Shown piece by piece: positions 30,799-42,600 of a stretch of DNA of 64,000 nucleotides; position 1 is the first letter of the stretch, and each line of letters starts with the position of its first letter. The DNA lies in contig JBHGNT010000012.1 in the NCBI GenBank assembly GCA_043228905.1, positions 4,712,001-4,776,000 on the forward strand. The letters run 5' to 3'. A program made the translations under genes and the position numbers. This DNA comes from Azolla caroliniana. Taxonomy: Eukaryota; Polypodiophyta. The notes below the pieces were generated by a model. That model had not been told where the DNA came from. It saw only the letters and a list, made by a program, of their open reading frames with translations, and made no database searches.

Positions 30799-31203
30799 TG
30801 TTATGTACACATAACGTAGGTGAGTGTAGGTCACTAATATTTACATAAGTGAAGGGTATGTTCACAAATGTTAAAAAGCGCAGGATCATTAGAAAGGCAC
30901 ATCTATTCAAGGGGCCTAGGAAAAGGTATAAATATGAGGCTTAGCTACCCTCATAAGGACATTATGTCGGAAGACTGTTGTCTTAGACACCGATGGTGCA
31001 AGCTAGGCTTTTGTCTCGATGATCGTGTAATCTCTTACAAGGTATTAGTCATCCTAATATCCGGTGGTATGGGACATCGATGGTAGGTTGGCTATGTCTA
31101 GATCATAGCTCAAGGGTGGTCGGGTGGAATGGGTTCTTCAATCCAATCTATTTTCCTTCTTTTACTTTATTTTGGTCTATTGATTAGTAATAGACTCTTA
31201 ACA
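30799..31203 (+). repeat. 5' LTR of element B
   Basis: 405 bp, TGTTATGTACACATAACG to GACTCTTAACA, lacking about 70 bp near 30884 that the other copies have. Confidence 0.85.
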
Positions 31204-31204
31204 A

Positions 31205-31218
31205 TGGTATCAGAGCAT
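31205..31218 (+). other. Primer binding site of element B
   Basis: TGGTATCAGAGCAT starts one base after the LTR; pairs with initiator tRNA-Met. Confidence 0.8.
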
Positions 31219-32809
31219 TTACTAACAATTTTCTTTTGTTGTTTTGATGTTTTTTGCGTGTGAGGGATGGGGATCTAACAAGGCTCGTCATGCTCTTCAC
31301 AGGATCAAAACAACATTCTTAACCCAGTATTCTTCTTTCTCGATCTCTCTTTTCTTTTTTTCTATGATGCTTTTTCCTTGGTCATATGGAAGTGGTATTA
31401 CGTTTTCTTTTCTTTTCTTTCTTCTTTCTACCATGATACGATGTTAATCTACTTATGCATCGGGTCGAGCATGTTTGCACTAATCGCACACGATCAACTC
31501 ATGGCCCTTTTGCATATTGCGATGTATCTCCCACTCTCCCTTCTCTTGAGCCATCTCTTATGGTAATAATTATTCTTGTGCATCGAGTCGAGCGTGTTTG
31601 CCCTAATCGCACACGCTCACCTCATGGCCCTTTTGCATATCATGTTGAGTATGACACCCTTTTCGTTATTGAGCCATCACTTGGCCGATTCTATGGGATG
31701 TTGTGGTCTTAACGAGGTGTATGTCGCCCACCTATCCCACTTTACTCTCTATTGAGCCATCACTTGGCCGATTCTAGGGATATGTGGTGGTCTTGAGGAG
31801 GTGCATGTCGACTACCTTAAGGCATGCTTAATGTTCCATACACCTAATTGATTATTATTCTAATTAATTTTTAATTACACAAATTGTCGTTTCACTTTTC
31901 AAATTGTATGATTTTCTCGTAATTGTCATTTACCCACCCACAATTAACTCTCTTTTTTCCTTTCCTTTTCATGTTTAAAGTATTTATGTGCGTTTACCTA
32001 TGATGTAACGCTTCTGTGTAGACTATTTTTTCGAATGGATTGGGCATCATGCCGCTTTTTGAACAATTTTTTCCAATGTGTCATCTAGGTTTAACTCATA
32101 TTATTCAGCCTTAGAACTCAAGTGAAACGACATGAGTTTCCCTATTGATGTTTTACTCATAAATTTGAGTACTACATCTTTGCACACAATACCACCACCA
32201 TTTGTATCAACTTGTGGCTTATGTCACAATTGAGCAACTTACAACCATCATAGTGGGATGTATATGTGCATACCTCACACCATCCATTTATTTGTGACAT
32301 TGTTATTTTTTTAGTAGGTAGCACATGGGGTTTTTTTACCCTTGTTTTCGTCACTGCTTAACTCTTATGGGTAGTGCCTTATTTTATCGTTTTTATCATA
32401 ACATTTGCTTGTTACTCGCAAGACTAGAATATTACTTGCGAGTGCACTTGTTTTTTCATGTAATACACTTTCTCGACCATATCAATACATGTTGGGTTTG
32501 CATTCTAATATAAGGCTAACTAGGAAACTACATTGATGTTAGAAACATGGTTGAGCCTCGGGGAGCCGCCATGATTATTCAAGATAGAGATTCGAGATAG
32601 ACATCTTAGCTATGTTTTCCCCCATGATTTTTAAAACACCATAGTGTTACCATAGTTATCGGATCTTGAATCGCATCTCATATGTCTAGAGGGGTAAAGA
32701 CATGAGATGCTTTCTTGGTAAAGTTCTTCCAATTAAAATTTCAAGCATTCATTTTGCTTGTGTATTTTTTGAACCTCCTTATTTATATTGGATACCCACA
32801 GCTTGCATC
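31219..32809 (+). other. Element B leader with two tandem duplications
   Basis: 1.6 kb without a supported frame. A 123-bp unit is duplicated at 31457 and 31580 (GCATCGRGTCGAGC, CTAATCGCACACG). An 83-bp unit is duplicated at 31668 and 31751 (ATTGAGCCATCACTTGG). The stretch near 32550 matches the leader of element A. Confidence 0.75.
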
Positions 32810-33495
32810 ATGGAACAAGTTTTGAACGCTATTGGAGTGATCTCTCCGACTGAGACCTCTCAACTCCAATCCACATCTCGCACACAAGCTGAGATCACTA
32901 TTGAGCAATTGCTCACTACTACCTTGAATCAATTGGCCAAAATGAGGCAGGCCAATATGGCATTGGAAAAGAAATTTGAAGAATTGATTATTGAGTCCAA
33001 GAAAGAATGTGAACCTTCTTTCGTAGTCACGTCATTCAAGGGAGATAAGAAAGAAAGAACCGAGGAGGCCATTAGCACTTGGCTTGGTCGTTGGGAGTCT
33101 CACTTTGAGCTCCACCCCAAGCCTGATGCTGTAAAAATTGGTTATGCCGGTCGTGAGTTAGGTGGCCGAGCTGTTGCTTGGTGGCGCGGCCTAAGGACTG
33201 CAAAGAACTCACCCACAACTTGGGAAGGTTTCGTTGATGTTTTTAAGAAATAGTTCTTGCAGCCACCTCTCAAACCGAACAAGCGCAACACTTGCTCACG
33301 TTGTCGAGTAAGCCATTTACCTCTCTCGAGGATTATGTGCATCATGTTGGACCCAGATCCAAAAATCGGCACTTACGGGTGAGAAATGGTTTGTCGCTTG
33401 TGTTTTGAATGGTATTCCCAATGGGGATTACCATTGGATTGTCCATGACAAGGACCCCACAACTTTCCAGGAAGTCATCAACATTGTACTTCCAA
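32810..33495 (+). pseudogene. Element B gag, N-terminal part
   Basis: ATG 32810 (MEQVLNAIGVI) is chosen because upstream codons lie in the leader. The capsid-like part reads TEEAISTWLGRWESHF and GRAVAWWRGL to a TAG at 33251-33253; the next frame continues ALSGEKWFVACVLNGIP-like sequence to 33495, where copia D interrupts. The zinc knuckle and protease are missing altogether. Confidence 0.75.
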
Positions 33496-33683
33496 TGTTG
33501 TAATAAACTAATTAGTTTAGAATAAGTAAATAGAAAAAAAAAAAAAAAAAGACGAAAAGGTATATGAAATGAAAAGGTGCACCCCAAAATAGGGTGCACC
33601 TATAACCACCACCTCTCCTCTCTGTGTGGTCGGTTGGTTGTAGAGAGAGACAAAAACTATCATTCAATAAAGTTTTCTTCTTC

Positions 33684-33718
<35 letters not shown>

Positions 33719-33743
33719 ATTCCATATTTCCTTATTTTCCACA
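33496..33743 (+). repeat. 5' LTR of copia D
   Basis: 248 bp from TGTTGTAATAAACTAATTAG to TTTTCCACA, directly before the primer site. Includes an A run (33535-33549) and a CT microsatellite (33688-33714). Confidence 0.75.
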
Positions 33744-33836
33744 TGGTATCAAAGCGGTGAAGGAGTCCAACCCCACCACGAATTGTGTCACGGTGTTAAT
33801 AACGAACGTGTGAATTAAAGAAACGATTTTTTGACC

Positions 33837-35144
33837 ATGTCAAACGGTGGAGTGATAGCGAATGTGGCGGAAAATGCCACCCAAGTATCTTCTCGCACTT
33901 ATCACATTGAAAAATTGAATGATAAAAATTATCAACCATGGCGTATGACCATGGAAATTATATTAGAACAACATGACTTGTTAAATATCGTCAATGGAAC
34001 CGACGTGTGCTCCGACATTAATGTCCCCACAAATTCACTTGACGTGCAAACATGGAAGCTGCGTGATTTAAATGCTCGCTTAGAACTTCTCCTTCATATG
34101 GAGGACACACTTAAGCAAAGTGTGAGAACTTTGACTACCTCCAAACAAATATGGGATAGATTAGAGGCTGATTACCTCCATACGGACATTACGTCCCAAG
34201 TTGCAAATTTAAAAACCTTAATAAATATGAATATGAATGAAAATGATGATGTTGACACATTTGTTAAAAATTGGAAACTTCGACTTGATGATGTGATCCT
34301 TTCAGGACTTAGCTTGCCAAGTTCCGTTCAATCCGCTCTCTTGTTAGCTGCCCTACCCCCATCATGGCAACCATTTATAAGTACAAAATCCACATCAGCC
34401 AACATTAGTGTCCCAACATTAGTGGCATCAATCTCACAAGAAAACATACTTCGTAGTGCAATAAATCAACCCTCCTCATCTCACACCGCACTTTATATCA
34501 AACATCCAAATTACAATAAAAAACCTTACAATAAACCTAGATCAACATACCAACCTAATAACTCCAAATTTTATTCACGGACCTCTAAATTTAATGATTC
34601 AAGGAATCATAACAAATCTAGGTTCCTTAGATCCTTTTGCAAAACTTGTCAAAGGAGTGGACATGAAACGAAAGATTGTTATAGGAATTCTAACAACGGG
34701 AAAAGAACATATAAAGAAGACCAATCTTACAATGCATCACATGATGACTACGATCAAAATAATGACATATGTCATAATGACCAAAATTCCGATGAGGATA
34801 ATGAAGATTCTTTCATTGCCTTCATGGCCCTCACTTCATTTAACAACTCTCCCACTTCAACGTGGATTCTTGATACAGGTGCCACATGTCACCCCACCTC
34901 AAGAGTTAAATGGCTCAAAGACTATAAAGTCTTAGAACATCCTTTCCCGGTTAGATTTGGGAACAATGGGGTTGAATATGCCCTTGGACATGGAATTGCC
35001 CATCTTGAACTTTCTGATGGGAACTTCATTGAAATCAATGAAGTTTACAATATACCTAACATAGCAAAAAACTTGATATCTGTCAATAAAATCACAAATG
35101 ATATTTGTCTACCCAATCCCTATCTGGAAATGTATATTTCCTAA
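33837..35144 (+). pseudogene. Copia D gag and protease
   Basis: Long open frame: gag (LNDKNYQPWRMTMEIIL, WDRLEADYLHTDITSQ), zinc knuckle CKTCQRSGHETKDC (about 34638), protease WILDTGATCHPT (about 34863, D-T-G) and IPNIAKNLISVNKI. The frame then joins CLPNPYLEMYIS and stops at 35144. The zinc-binding pre-integrase segment and the first integrase Asp expected next are absent, so a deletion near 35105 joined protease to mid-integrase. Confidence 0.85.
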
Positions 35145-37636
35145 CATTTATCAATGACTTTACTCGTTTCACGATGGTCACATTTCTCAAGACAAAATGT
35201 AGTGATCAAGTCCTTGAGAAATTCAAAGCCTATCATAAACTTGCAACAAATCAACAAGATTTACCCCATAAAGTACTCCAATCAGATAATGGTAGAGAAT
35301 TCAAGTCCCAAAACTTCCAAACTTATTGCCAAAACCATGGGATTCAACAACGGTTTACCATCCCATATACACCCCAACACAATTCAAGGGCTGAACAACG
35401 AAACCGGTTGTATATGGGTGCCACTCGTTGCATGCTCGTCGTTGCAAAACTTCCCCGAACATATTGGGAAGAGGTTGTTTCAACCGCTTGTTACATATTC
35501 AATAGAACATATAGTCGATCCATTAGGACAACTCCATTTTCCTTGTGGTTTGGAAAAAATCCTAATTATGAAAATCTAAGAATCTTTGGATGTTCATCAT
35601 ATGCACTCGTACCATTAGAAACTCGATCAAAATTAGATAATCACGCAGTTCGCACAATATTTGTTGGGTATGGTGAACCTCATGGCTATATGGGTTATCG
35701 ATTATACGACCCAAAATCCAAAAGATTTATATTTAGCCGACGAGTGATATTTGATGAAGACAAACTCATATCTAATCCTCACTCACATCATGGCTATGAA
35801 AAGATACAAGACACGACTACCATGTCTAACACTGAATCCAATAAAGAAGTAATATCATCACCTACTAATTCTTGGCGGGCTCCACAAATGTCCTCGGAAA
35901 TTCAACAAGTTACAATTAACCCTCCATTAATGCCCTCATCTCTAGAGGTCCACCCACAAGTCTCAGGTTCAACCAATGATTCCAACTTATTGCCTCTAAT
36001 AACCAAACAATCACAACAAACTGATGTACATACTCCAATTTTAAACACTAACCCTACCCAAACTAAAAAGAGCCTTAATAAGCACCATAGCACTCATAAG
36101 GAAAAACATTTAAATGGAACACAACTAACTCACATTGATTATTCATGTTCCCATCCTATTAAAAATCTCCCTATCGCACTACGACGATCCTCACGCCTTA
36201 ATGGCAAGTTGAAAACCATTGGTCACAATGATGCAAAAGTAATTAAAATAGGATGTAGAAATACTTCATATTCCACTAATAGTCAACATGTAGAACATAC
36301 AAATAGTTTTGACATTGCGAAATCACCTAGTTCACTTAGTGCTACATCCACTCCAAAGAAAGTTCGTACTATTCAAGATCTTTATGATCACACAAAAAAA
36401 ATAGACGCCCTTGTTGCGGACCATCAATTTGCATTTTTTACTCTTGGTTCCCCCTCAACTACATCAGACATTTCTGATGATCCCTTAACTATCAATGAGG
36501 CATTGCAAAGTCCAGATCGTAGTGAATGGCAAGCTGCCATGGCAAAAGAACTTGAATCGCTTGAGGCCAACAAAACGTGGACTCTAGTACCACTCCCAAT
36601 GGGACACTCACCTATTTCATGCAAATGGGTGTTGAAGAAAAAACTAAACCCTAATGGTACTGTTGCACGTTACAAAGCCCGACTTGTCGCTCGTGGTTTT
36701 TCTCAAGTTGAAGGACTTTACTATTCTGAGACATTATCACCCGTTCTTCGCATGGCATCCTTTCGGCTCCTAATGGCTCTGGCCACCATTCTTGACCTCG
36801 CGGTACATCATTTGGATGTACAAACGGCATTTTTACATGGTGATTTACCTGAAGAAATCTACATGTCACAACCTCTTGGGTTTGAGTCATACTCTCAACC
36901 AAACTATGTGCATCGGTTACATCAATCACTTTATGGACTCAAACAATCTCCTAGGTTATGGTTTCAAAAATTTAACAATTTTATGCTCTCACATGGCTAT
37001 TCTAGATTGTTATCAGAACCAAATATATACATTAGACATAATCATACATCTAATCGGTTGTTAGTGGTAGCACTATATGTGGATGACATTCCTATAGTTG
37101 GAACACCATCTGAAATTACTCAAGCAAAGCTAGAACTTTCCAAAGCATTTTCAATAACAAATTTAGGTCCCCTATCTTATTTCCTAGACATGCAAGTTAC
37201 TCGTAATCATAGTATGGGCACTTTGATAATTCATCAAAATAAATTCATTAATGAGATTTTGAAATCCTTCGGAATGCTAAACATTAAACCTTGCACTACT
37301 CCCTTATCACTAACATGTAACTTACGCATATCCGATGGTCCAACCACAAAAAGAGATATTAATTTTATGCAACTATTTCCTTTTAAACAATTAATAGGAA
37401 AACTCAATCACATTAATCACTCAATCACATTTGAACTTAATAATTGTAAACATTTTATTCAATGTTCCAAACTTCCTTCTCGTTCACTTGTGTATTCTAA
37501 ATCTTTAAGTGCGTATTCTAGTTCATTAATTTATTCGTGTGTAAATGATCTTGCTCTTCAATTTTATTATTTTAATATTGAGGCCACAAAATTACCATAT
37601 TATGAACAACAATTACTTAACTCTAGCAAAACGTAA
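35105..37636 (+). pseudogene. Copia D integrase (partial) and reverse transcriptase
   Basis: An 843-codon frame. Integrase: FINDFTRFTMVTFLK, LQSDNGREFKS (second Asp), TPQHNSRAEQRNR (Glu), NLRIFGCSSYALVP; the first catalytic Asp (SDVWGP type) is missing. RT: WQAAMAKELESLEANKTW, HHLDVQTAFLHGDLPEE, SLYGLKQSPRLWF, VALYVDDIPIVG (YVDD) and NLGPLSYFLDMQV. After about 37440 the sequence no longer resembles copia, and from 37590 it is element B RT. Surprisingly few stops for an element that has lost its 3' half. Confidence 0.85.
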
Positions 37637-38643
37637 TGTGGACCATCAAATTGAACTCATCCCCGGTGCTGCTCCTGTGAGCATTCAACCTTACCGACTT
37701 AGGCGATTAGAAGAGGATGAGATCGCTAAACAACTTAAGGAATACTTAAGTATGGGCCACATTAGGTATCGTAAATTATCTTGGGGTGTGCCAGTTCTAT
37801 TAGTTAAGAAGAAGGAAGGTTCATGGTGAATGTGTATCAATTATCATCGTTTGAATAAAATGACAATTAAAAATGCATATATGTTACCTTGTGCCAGTGA
37901 TTTGATTGATCGTTTGCATGGGGCCCGATATTTTACCAAAATTGACTTACAAACAGGTTATCATCATATTCGCATTGTCGATGATGATATTCCTAAAACC
38001 GTTTTTCGTACTATGGCCATTATGAGTTTTTAGTCATGCCTTTCGGGTTGACTAATGCTCCAACCACATTCCAACAATCGATGAATAGCGTTTCCCGAGA
38101 TCAACTCAGTGATTTTGTTGTCGTCTTCTTGGATGATATTTTGATATATAGTCATACCTTGCAAGATCATGTTCAACATGTTCAATTTGTTTTACAAAAG
38201 TTGTGTGGCAACTCTTTCTATGCAAAACATTCAAAATGTAATTTTTTCAAAAAATCTATTGTGTATCTAGGTCATTTAATTACAAAAAAAGGCGTTGAAA
38301 TTGAACCTTCTCATATTGAAAAGGTTAAACTTTGGCCCATTCCACATAATATTCGTGAACTTCGATCATTGTTAGGATTTGTTGGATTTTTACGAAAATC
38401 AATTCGTAATTATTCTAAATTGACTACGCCATTAACTGACCTTTTAAAAGGTCATCCACATAAGTCTGTCAAACCAATTTCATGGAATCAACAACTTGAC
38501 AAATCATTTAAGACACTCAAAGAGCATGTGTGTGAGGCTCCAACTCTTCTTTTACCGGAACCCTTCCAAACCTTTCTCAATCGAAACCGATGTTAGTGAT
38601 TATGATATTGGTGTCGTCCTTTATCAAGGCGGTCATCCTATTG
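37590..38643 (+). pseudogene. Element B reverse transcriptase
   Basis: Pieces in order: [30 protein letters not shown], a TGA (37827-37829, one transition from CGA; element A has R there), [29 protein letters not shown], a frameshift near 38020, [14 protein letters not shown]-like, VVFLDDILIYS (FLDD) and [16 protein letters not shown]. RNase H starts at about 38582 and is cut at 38643 by a K-family LTR. Aligns along its length with element A RT. Confidence 0.87.
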
Positions 38644-38648
38644 CTTTT

Positions 38649-39168
38649 TGTTGGGAAACATGTCCCTCCGGATAGGAAGAGAAGTACCGTGTTGGTGATA
38701 TCGGCCTCAGACGAAATTGAAATCGAAAATCGAAACCGTTTCGGAAGACTATAATTGTAAATAGTCTAAAATGCCCCTTGTGGGCTATACATGTAAATAG
38801 CCAGAAAGTTGCTTTTGTTTATAAGTAACTAGGGCAAACTTTAGTATAGTAGTTTATCATTATTGAAAAGTTAGAACGAGGTAGTTGCCTCTGTAACTGT
38901 GAGTGAGAGAGTGAGAGTGTAACTCTATAGCCGTTTGTCAGACAGAGAGCTCAAGGTCGTTGCCTCTGAGTTCTATATTTGTACTTCTTCTCTACTATAG
39001 TGATATGTTTTCTCAGGGTTTGTGGACCTCCGTGGTTTTTCCCAATTCGAGTTTTCCACGTAAAATATCGGTGTCTCTGTGTCTTCACGTTTTTGTTTGT
39101 GTACTATTTCTTGGTTTCTGCACACGAATACGAACGTGTAACCGGTTTTGGCCGGTCGATTCCTAACA
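38649..39168 (+). mobile_element. K-family solo LTR
   Basis: 520 bp from TGTTGGGAAACATGTCCC to GATTCCTAACA with perfect duplication CTTTT (38644-38648 and 39169-39173). Removing it joins GGHPIAF to ESTKLDA, matching [12 protein letters not shown] of element A. Contains GAGGTAGTTGCCTCTG and a TTTTCCACGT motif shared with 47163-47879. Confidence 0.92.
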
Positions 39169-40149
39169 CTTTTGAAAGTACAAAGCTTGATGCTACTCAA
39201 TCTTGGTATTCGGTCCAAGAGAAAGAATTGTTCGCGGTAATACATACACTAAAAACATGGAGGTATTATCTCTATGGAAATCAATGTGTGGTTACAACGA
39301 ACCATCAATCCTTGAAGTATTTTTGTGACCAACCAGATCTTGTTGGTCGTAAAGGTCGTTAGGCTGACCTTATGCAAGATTTTGATTTTTCCATACGGTA
39401 TCGCAAGGGTTCTATGAACACCGTTGTGGATGCTCTTAGTCACATTAAACAAGCTAACATGCTTAGCTTCACAGAAATCAAATTTGATCTTTTAGATCAC
39501 CTTCGAGGGAAATACCTTGATGACTGTTATTTCTCGAAATATGAGACGAAAGCCAAATCTAGTTCAGATGTTGTTACTAGCACCCTACCCTCAAAGGCGA
39601 CCTTTCATATTACAAATGTTTTGCTTTATCATAGTGGAAAGGTCTATGTTCCAGATTTACCAAATGTAAAACAGAAAATTATTCCTGAATGTTATGATGC
39701 ACCATATGTTGGTCATCGTGGAATACAATGCACACTCGTTCCCATCTCGAGTACTTTTTTCTGGCCTAAGATGCGCTCTAATGTGCATAAATACGTGATT
39801 CAATGCTTACAATGTCAGATTAATAAGTCGAAATGACTTAAAGCTGTTGATCTTTTACATCCCTTAGATATTCCCAACAACAAATGGGAAAGTATCTCGA
39901 TGGATTTTATTGTTAGTTTACCTCATACACAGAGGGGTCATGATGCCATTTGGGTTGTCGTTGATCGACTAACAAAATTGGCTAGATTTATTCCTACAAA
40001 AACCACGGTAACCACTCAATAATTGGCTTATCAATTTGTTGATGAGTTATTTCGTTTGTATGGATTACCTATAGATATTGTTAGTGATCGAGATTCCAAG
40101 TATACTAGTGACTTTTGGACGCAGGTCTTTAAGAAGCTAGAAACTACGA
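39169..40149 (+). pseudogene. Element B RNase H and integrase, first part
   Basis: RNase [29 protein letters not shown] (a conserved Asp is Asn here; element A has TMDHES) and TVVDALSHI. Integrase: GHRGIQCTL, CLQC zinc ligands, SMDFIVSLP (first Asp), VSDRDSKYTSDFW (second Asp). Stops at 39361, 39836 and 40021. Cut at 40149 by a CG-target LTR. Confidence 0.85.
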
Positions 40150-40939
40150 TGTCATGATGTTTTCGACACATAGTGCGAAACCACCCTCAAAAGAGAATAA
40201 AATAGTAGTCCAAATAAACTAATGTTGTTAAATCAACTATAATAATAAATGAAAGGATAAAAAGTTAGAAGCGGTTTTCGAAAGTAGACAAAAGTAGAGA
40301 AAAAGATGGGAAAAGAAAAGTTAGGCGTGGATATGAAGAGCAACGTCGAGTAAAAAGCTCATAATTTCCTTGTCCAATGTCCAAATTAGAAAAGGAAATA
40401 TGCATAAGAAATCTAACAAAAAGATCTTTCTAAGAATATCTTGCATGTCAGATTTGACGTTACGGAACAGAAATAGTGATAAAAAGAAACTCGACTCATA
40501 TAGACAAACTTTTAGGAAAAAAAAAGAACGGAATCAAGAAATCCTAAACCTATAATAAGAGCTCATTTTAAGAATAAGGGGGGAGGGGGAAAGAACGCGG
40601 AAGCTCTACTCAATTGGAAAGCAAAAGAAGAAAGATCAACAACATCAAGAGGCATCATCAACAAAGAAACTCCTTCTATATTCCACTCTCTTCTTTTCTC
40701 CACCTCTCTTCCCCCATTCCTTATAAACAATCCTTCATATTCACATCCAAACCGTTCTAACATTATTCTTATATTATAAAAGAATCTATTATTTTGATGT
40801 AAACTAATGTTTTCTTTCATCTACTTGTCTTATGTGTAAATCTTGATTGTGTTGTGCATGTGAACTCTAATTCCTTCCAGTCCATAACCCCGGCGGCTCC
40901 GCCTCACGATCCGCACATAGTGACGGATTTTTCATGACA
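40150..40939 (+). mobile_element. Solo LTR, CG-target group, copy i
   Basis: 790 bp from TGTCATGATGTTTTCG to TTTCATGACA. Flanks ACGA (40146-40149) and ACGT (40940-40943) are a 4-bp duplication with one mismatch. Removal rejoins KKLETTLSMSLVNHPQFDG. Near the end it has CCCCGGCGGCTCC, as in copy ii. No coding frame. Confidence 0.85.
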
Positions 40940-41152
40940 ACGTTGAGCATGAGTTTAGTAAATCATCCTCAGTTTGATGGACAAACTGAACGAGTTAATC
41001 AAATTATTGAGGACATGCTTTGAGCTTATGTAGCAAAAACCCCTTCTAAGTGGAAGCAATACCTTCCTATCTTAGAATTTGCCTATACTAGCACTAAACA
41101 TACATACACTAGATATAGTCCTTTTATGTTGATGTATGGTTGTCAGCCACGT
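40940..41152 (+). pseudogene. Element B integrase, middle part
   Basis: Reads HPQFDGQTERVNQIIEDML, keeping the catalytic Glu, then a TGA and KWKQYLPILEFAYTSTKH and YSPFMLMYGCQPR. Cut at 41152 by a second CG-target LTR. Confidence 0.85.
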
Positions 41153-42391
41153 TGTCATGAAGATTTTCGTCAATTGTGTGAAAATCACATAAAACATACG
41201 AAATCGAGTATGAATCATATAAAACAATAATAGTGAAAATACTATTTTAAATAAGTTTAATATCTTAGTACAAAAAGATAGAGGTATTCAAGAGTTTTTT
41301 AATGCACTTTACTACATAAGAAACAGACATCTAAGTCTCAAGTTATGTGGGTAGGAAGTTTGCAATGGAAAAGAGAAAGATAAAACTGTGAGATATCCCA
41401 CATCGACAAGACAAATAAGGATCTCACCATATATAAGGTAGAGCAAAAGCTATTATCTTTGTGTCTATATGTGGCATATAGAGAGTTCAAGGTGACTTGA
41501 ACTAAGCTAATTCATGAGTGGGTGTGGCCTAGCTACTTGTAAAAGTTTTTGGCCAACCAAAACCGGCGACAACCGACAACCGGCGACTGACCGGTGAGCG
41601 GCAAGAAACTCGGGATGCGGACTAGGCCGGACCAAACGGATGCAAATCGGATAGATCGATCGGGTTGGTTGATCGCGGGCCAACCAAAACCGGCGGCAAC
41701 CGGCAACCGGCGACTGGCCGGTGAGCGGCAAGCAACTCGGGATGCGGACTGGGCCGGACCAAACGGATGCAAATCGGATAGATCAATCGGGTTGGTTGAT
41801 CGCGGTGCATGGTGTCTTAAAGATATTTGGTCCAAAAGCCTAATAGTATTTTGTGCATAAAAGAAAAAGATATAAACAAGACTCGAACTTAACACCTCCA
41901 AGATATGAAGCAGTAGGCTTACCATTAAGACAAACCATTTCTTTAGGGATTATATTTTTATCATTATAGCTTTACATGTAAATTCTCATGTGTGAGAGCT
42001 TAGATGATGACATGGCAAGCATGCATTCTATGCATGTCTTGCAGCCTCACATGCACCATATGCATGGGGGCATCTATAAAAGAGTGGAGGAATCAAGCAA
42101 AAGGGGGATTTTTATCAAGAGAGCTTTGTACTTTATATCAAAATTAATATTAAGAAGAAAATTCGTTTTCCAATTGATGTATTAATCAAGAAATTAAGAG
42201 GAAGAAAATTTGTTATTCCATTTTTATCTCTCAATCTAAAGTCAAGCATTCTATCTTATCTCAAGCTCTATCTCCTTCAATCTATCTTAAATACTTTCTT
42301 GCTAAAGCTTGTGCAAACTTTGAATCCTTCCAGTCCAGAACCCCGGCGGTTCTGCCTCATGATCCGCGCGTAGTGACAGATCTTCAAAACA
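41153..42391 (+). mobile_element. Solo LTR, CG-target group, copy ii
   Basis: 1239 bp from TGTCATGAAGATTTTCG to TTCAAAACA with perfect 4-bp duplication ACGT (41149-41152 and 42392-42395). Contains a tandem duplication of about 126 bp (41551-41680 and 41681-41805, CCGG-rich), a minus-strand tRNA-like A/B-box pair (41878-41940), a CATGCA/TGCATG cluster (42019-42066) before TATA-like CTATAAAAGAG (42072), and CCCCGGCGGTTC near its end. Confidence 0.85.
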
Positions 42392-42395
42392 ACGT

Positions 42396-42600
42396 GCCCC
42401 ATTCAATGTCACGATTCATTGTGATACATTAGACAATACACACAATTTTTTGCAAGACATGAACCAAATGTTGCACATTGCCAAAGAAAATATCAAGACA
42501 TGTCAAGATTGTGCTCGATTTTATGTTGATCAGGATACACGTCCTTGTACGTTTACTATTGGTGAAAAAGTTTTTTTGTGTGTCCCTACTGACTCTACGT
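42396..42600 (+). pseudogene. Element B integrase, C-terminal part 1
   Basis: Reads NFLQDMNQMLHIAKENIK and TIGEKVFLCVPTDST, matching NFLRDMQDMLHIA and VFLHVPHNS of element A. Cut at 42600. Confidence 0.8.

Larger units (their letters stand above)
33496..37590 (+). mobile_element. Copia element D, 3' end missing
   Basis: 5' LTR 33496-33743, primer site TGGTATCAAAGCGG (33744), gag-protease (33837-35144), integrase-RT (35105-37500). RNase H and the 3' LTR are gone, as is the part of element B between gag and RT, so one deletion probably removed both. Confidence 0.82.
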
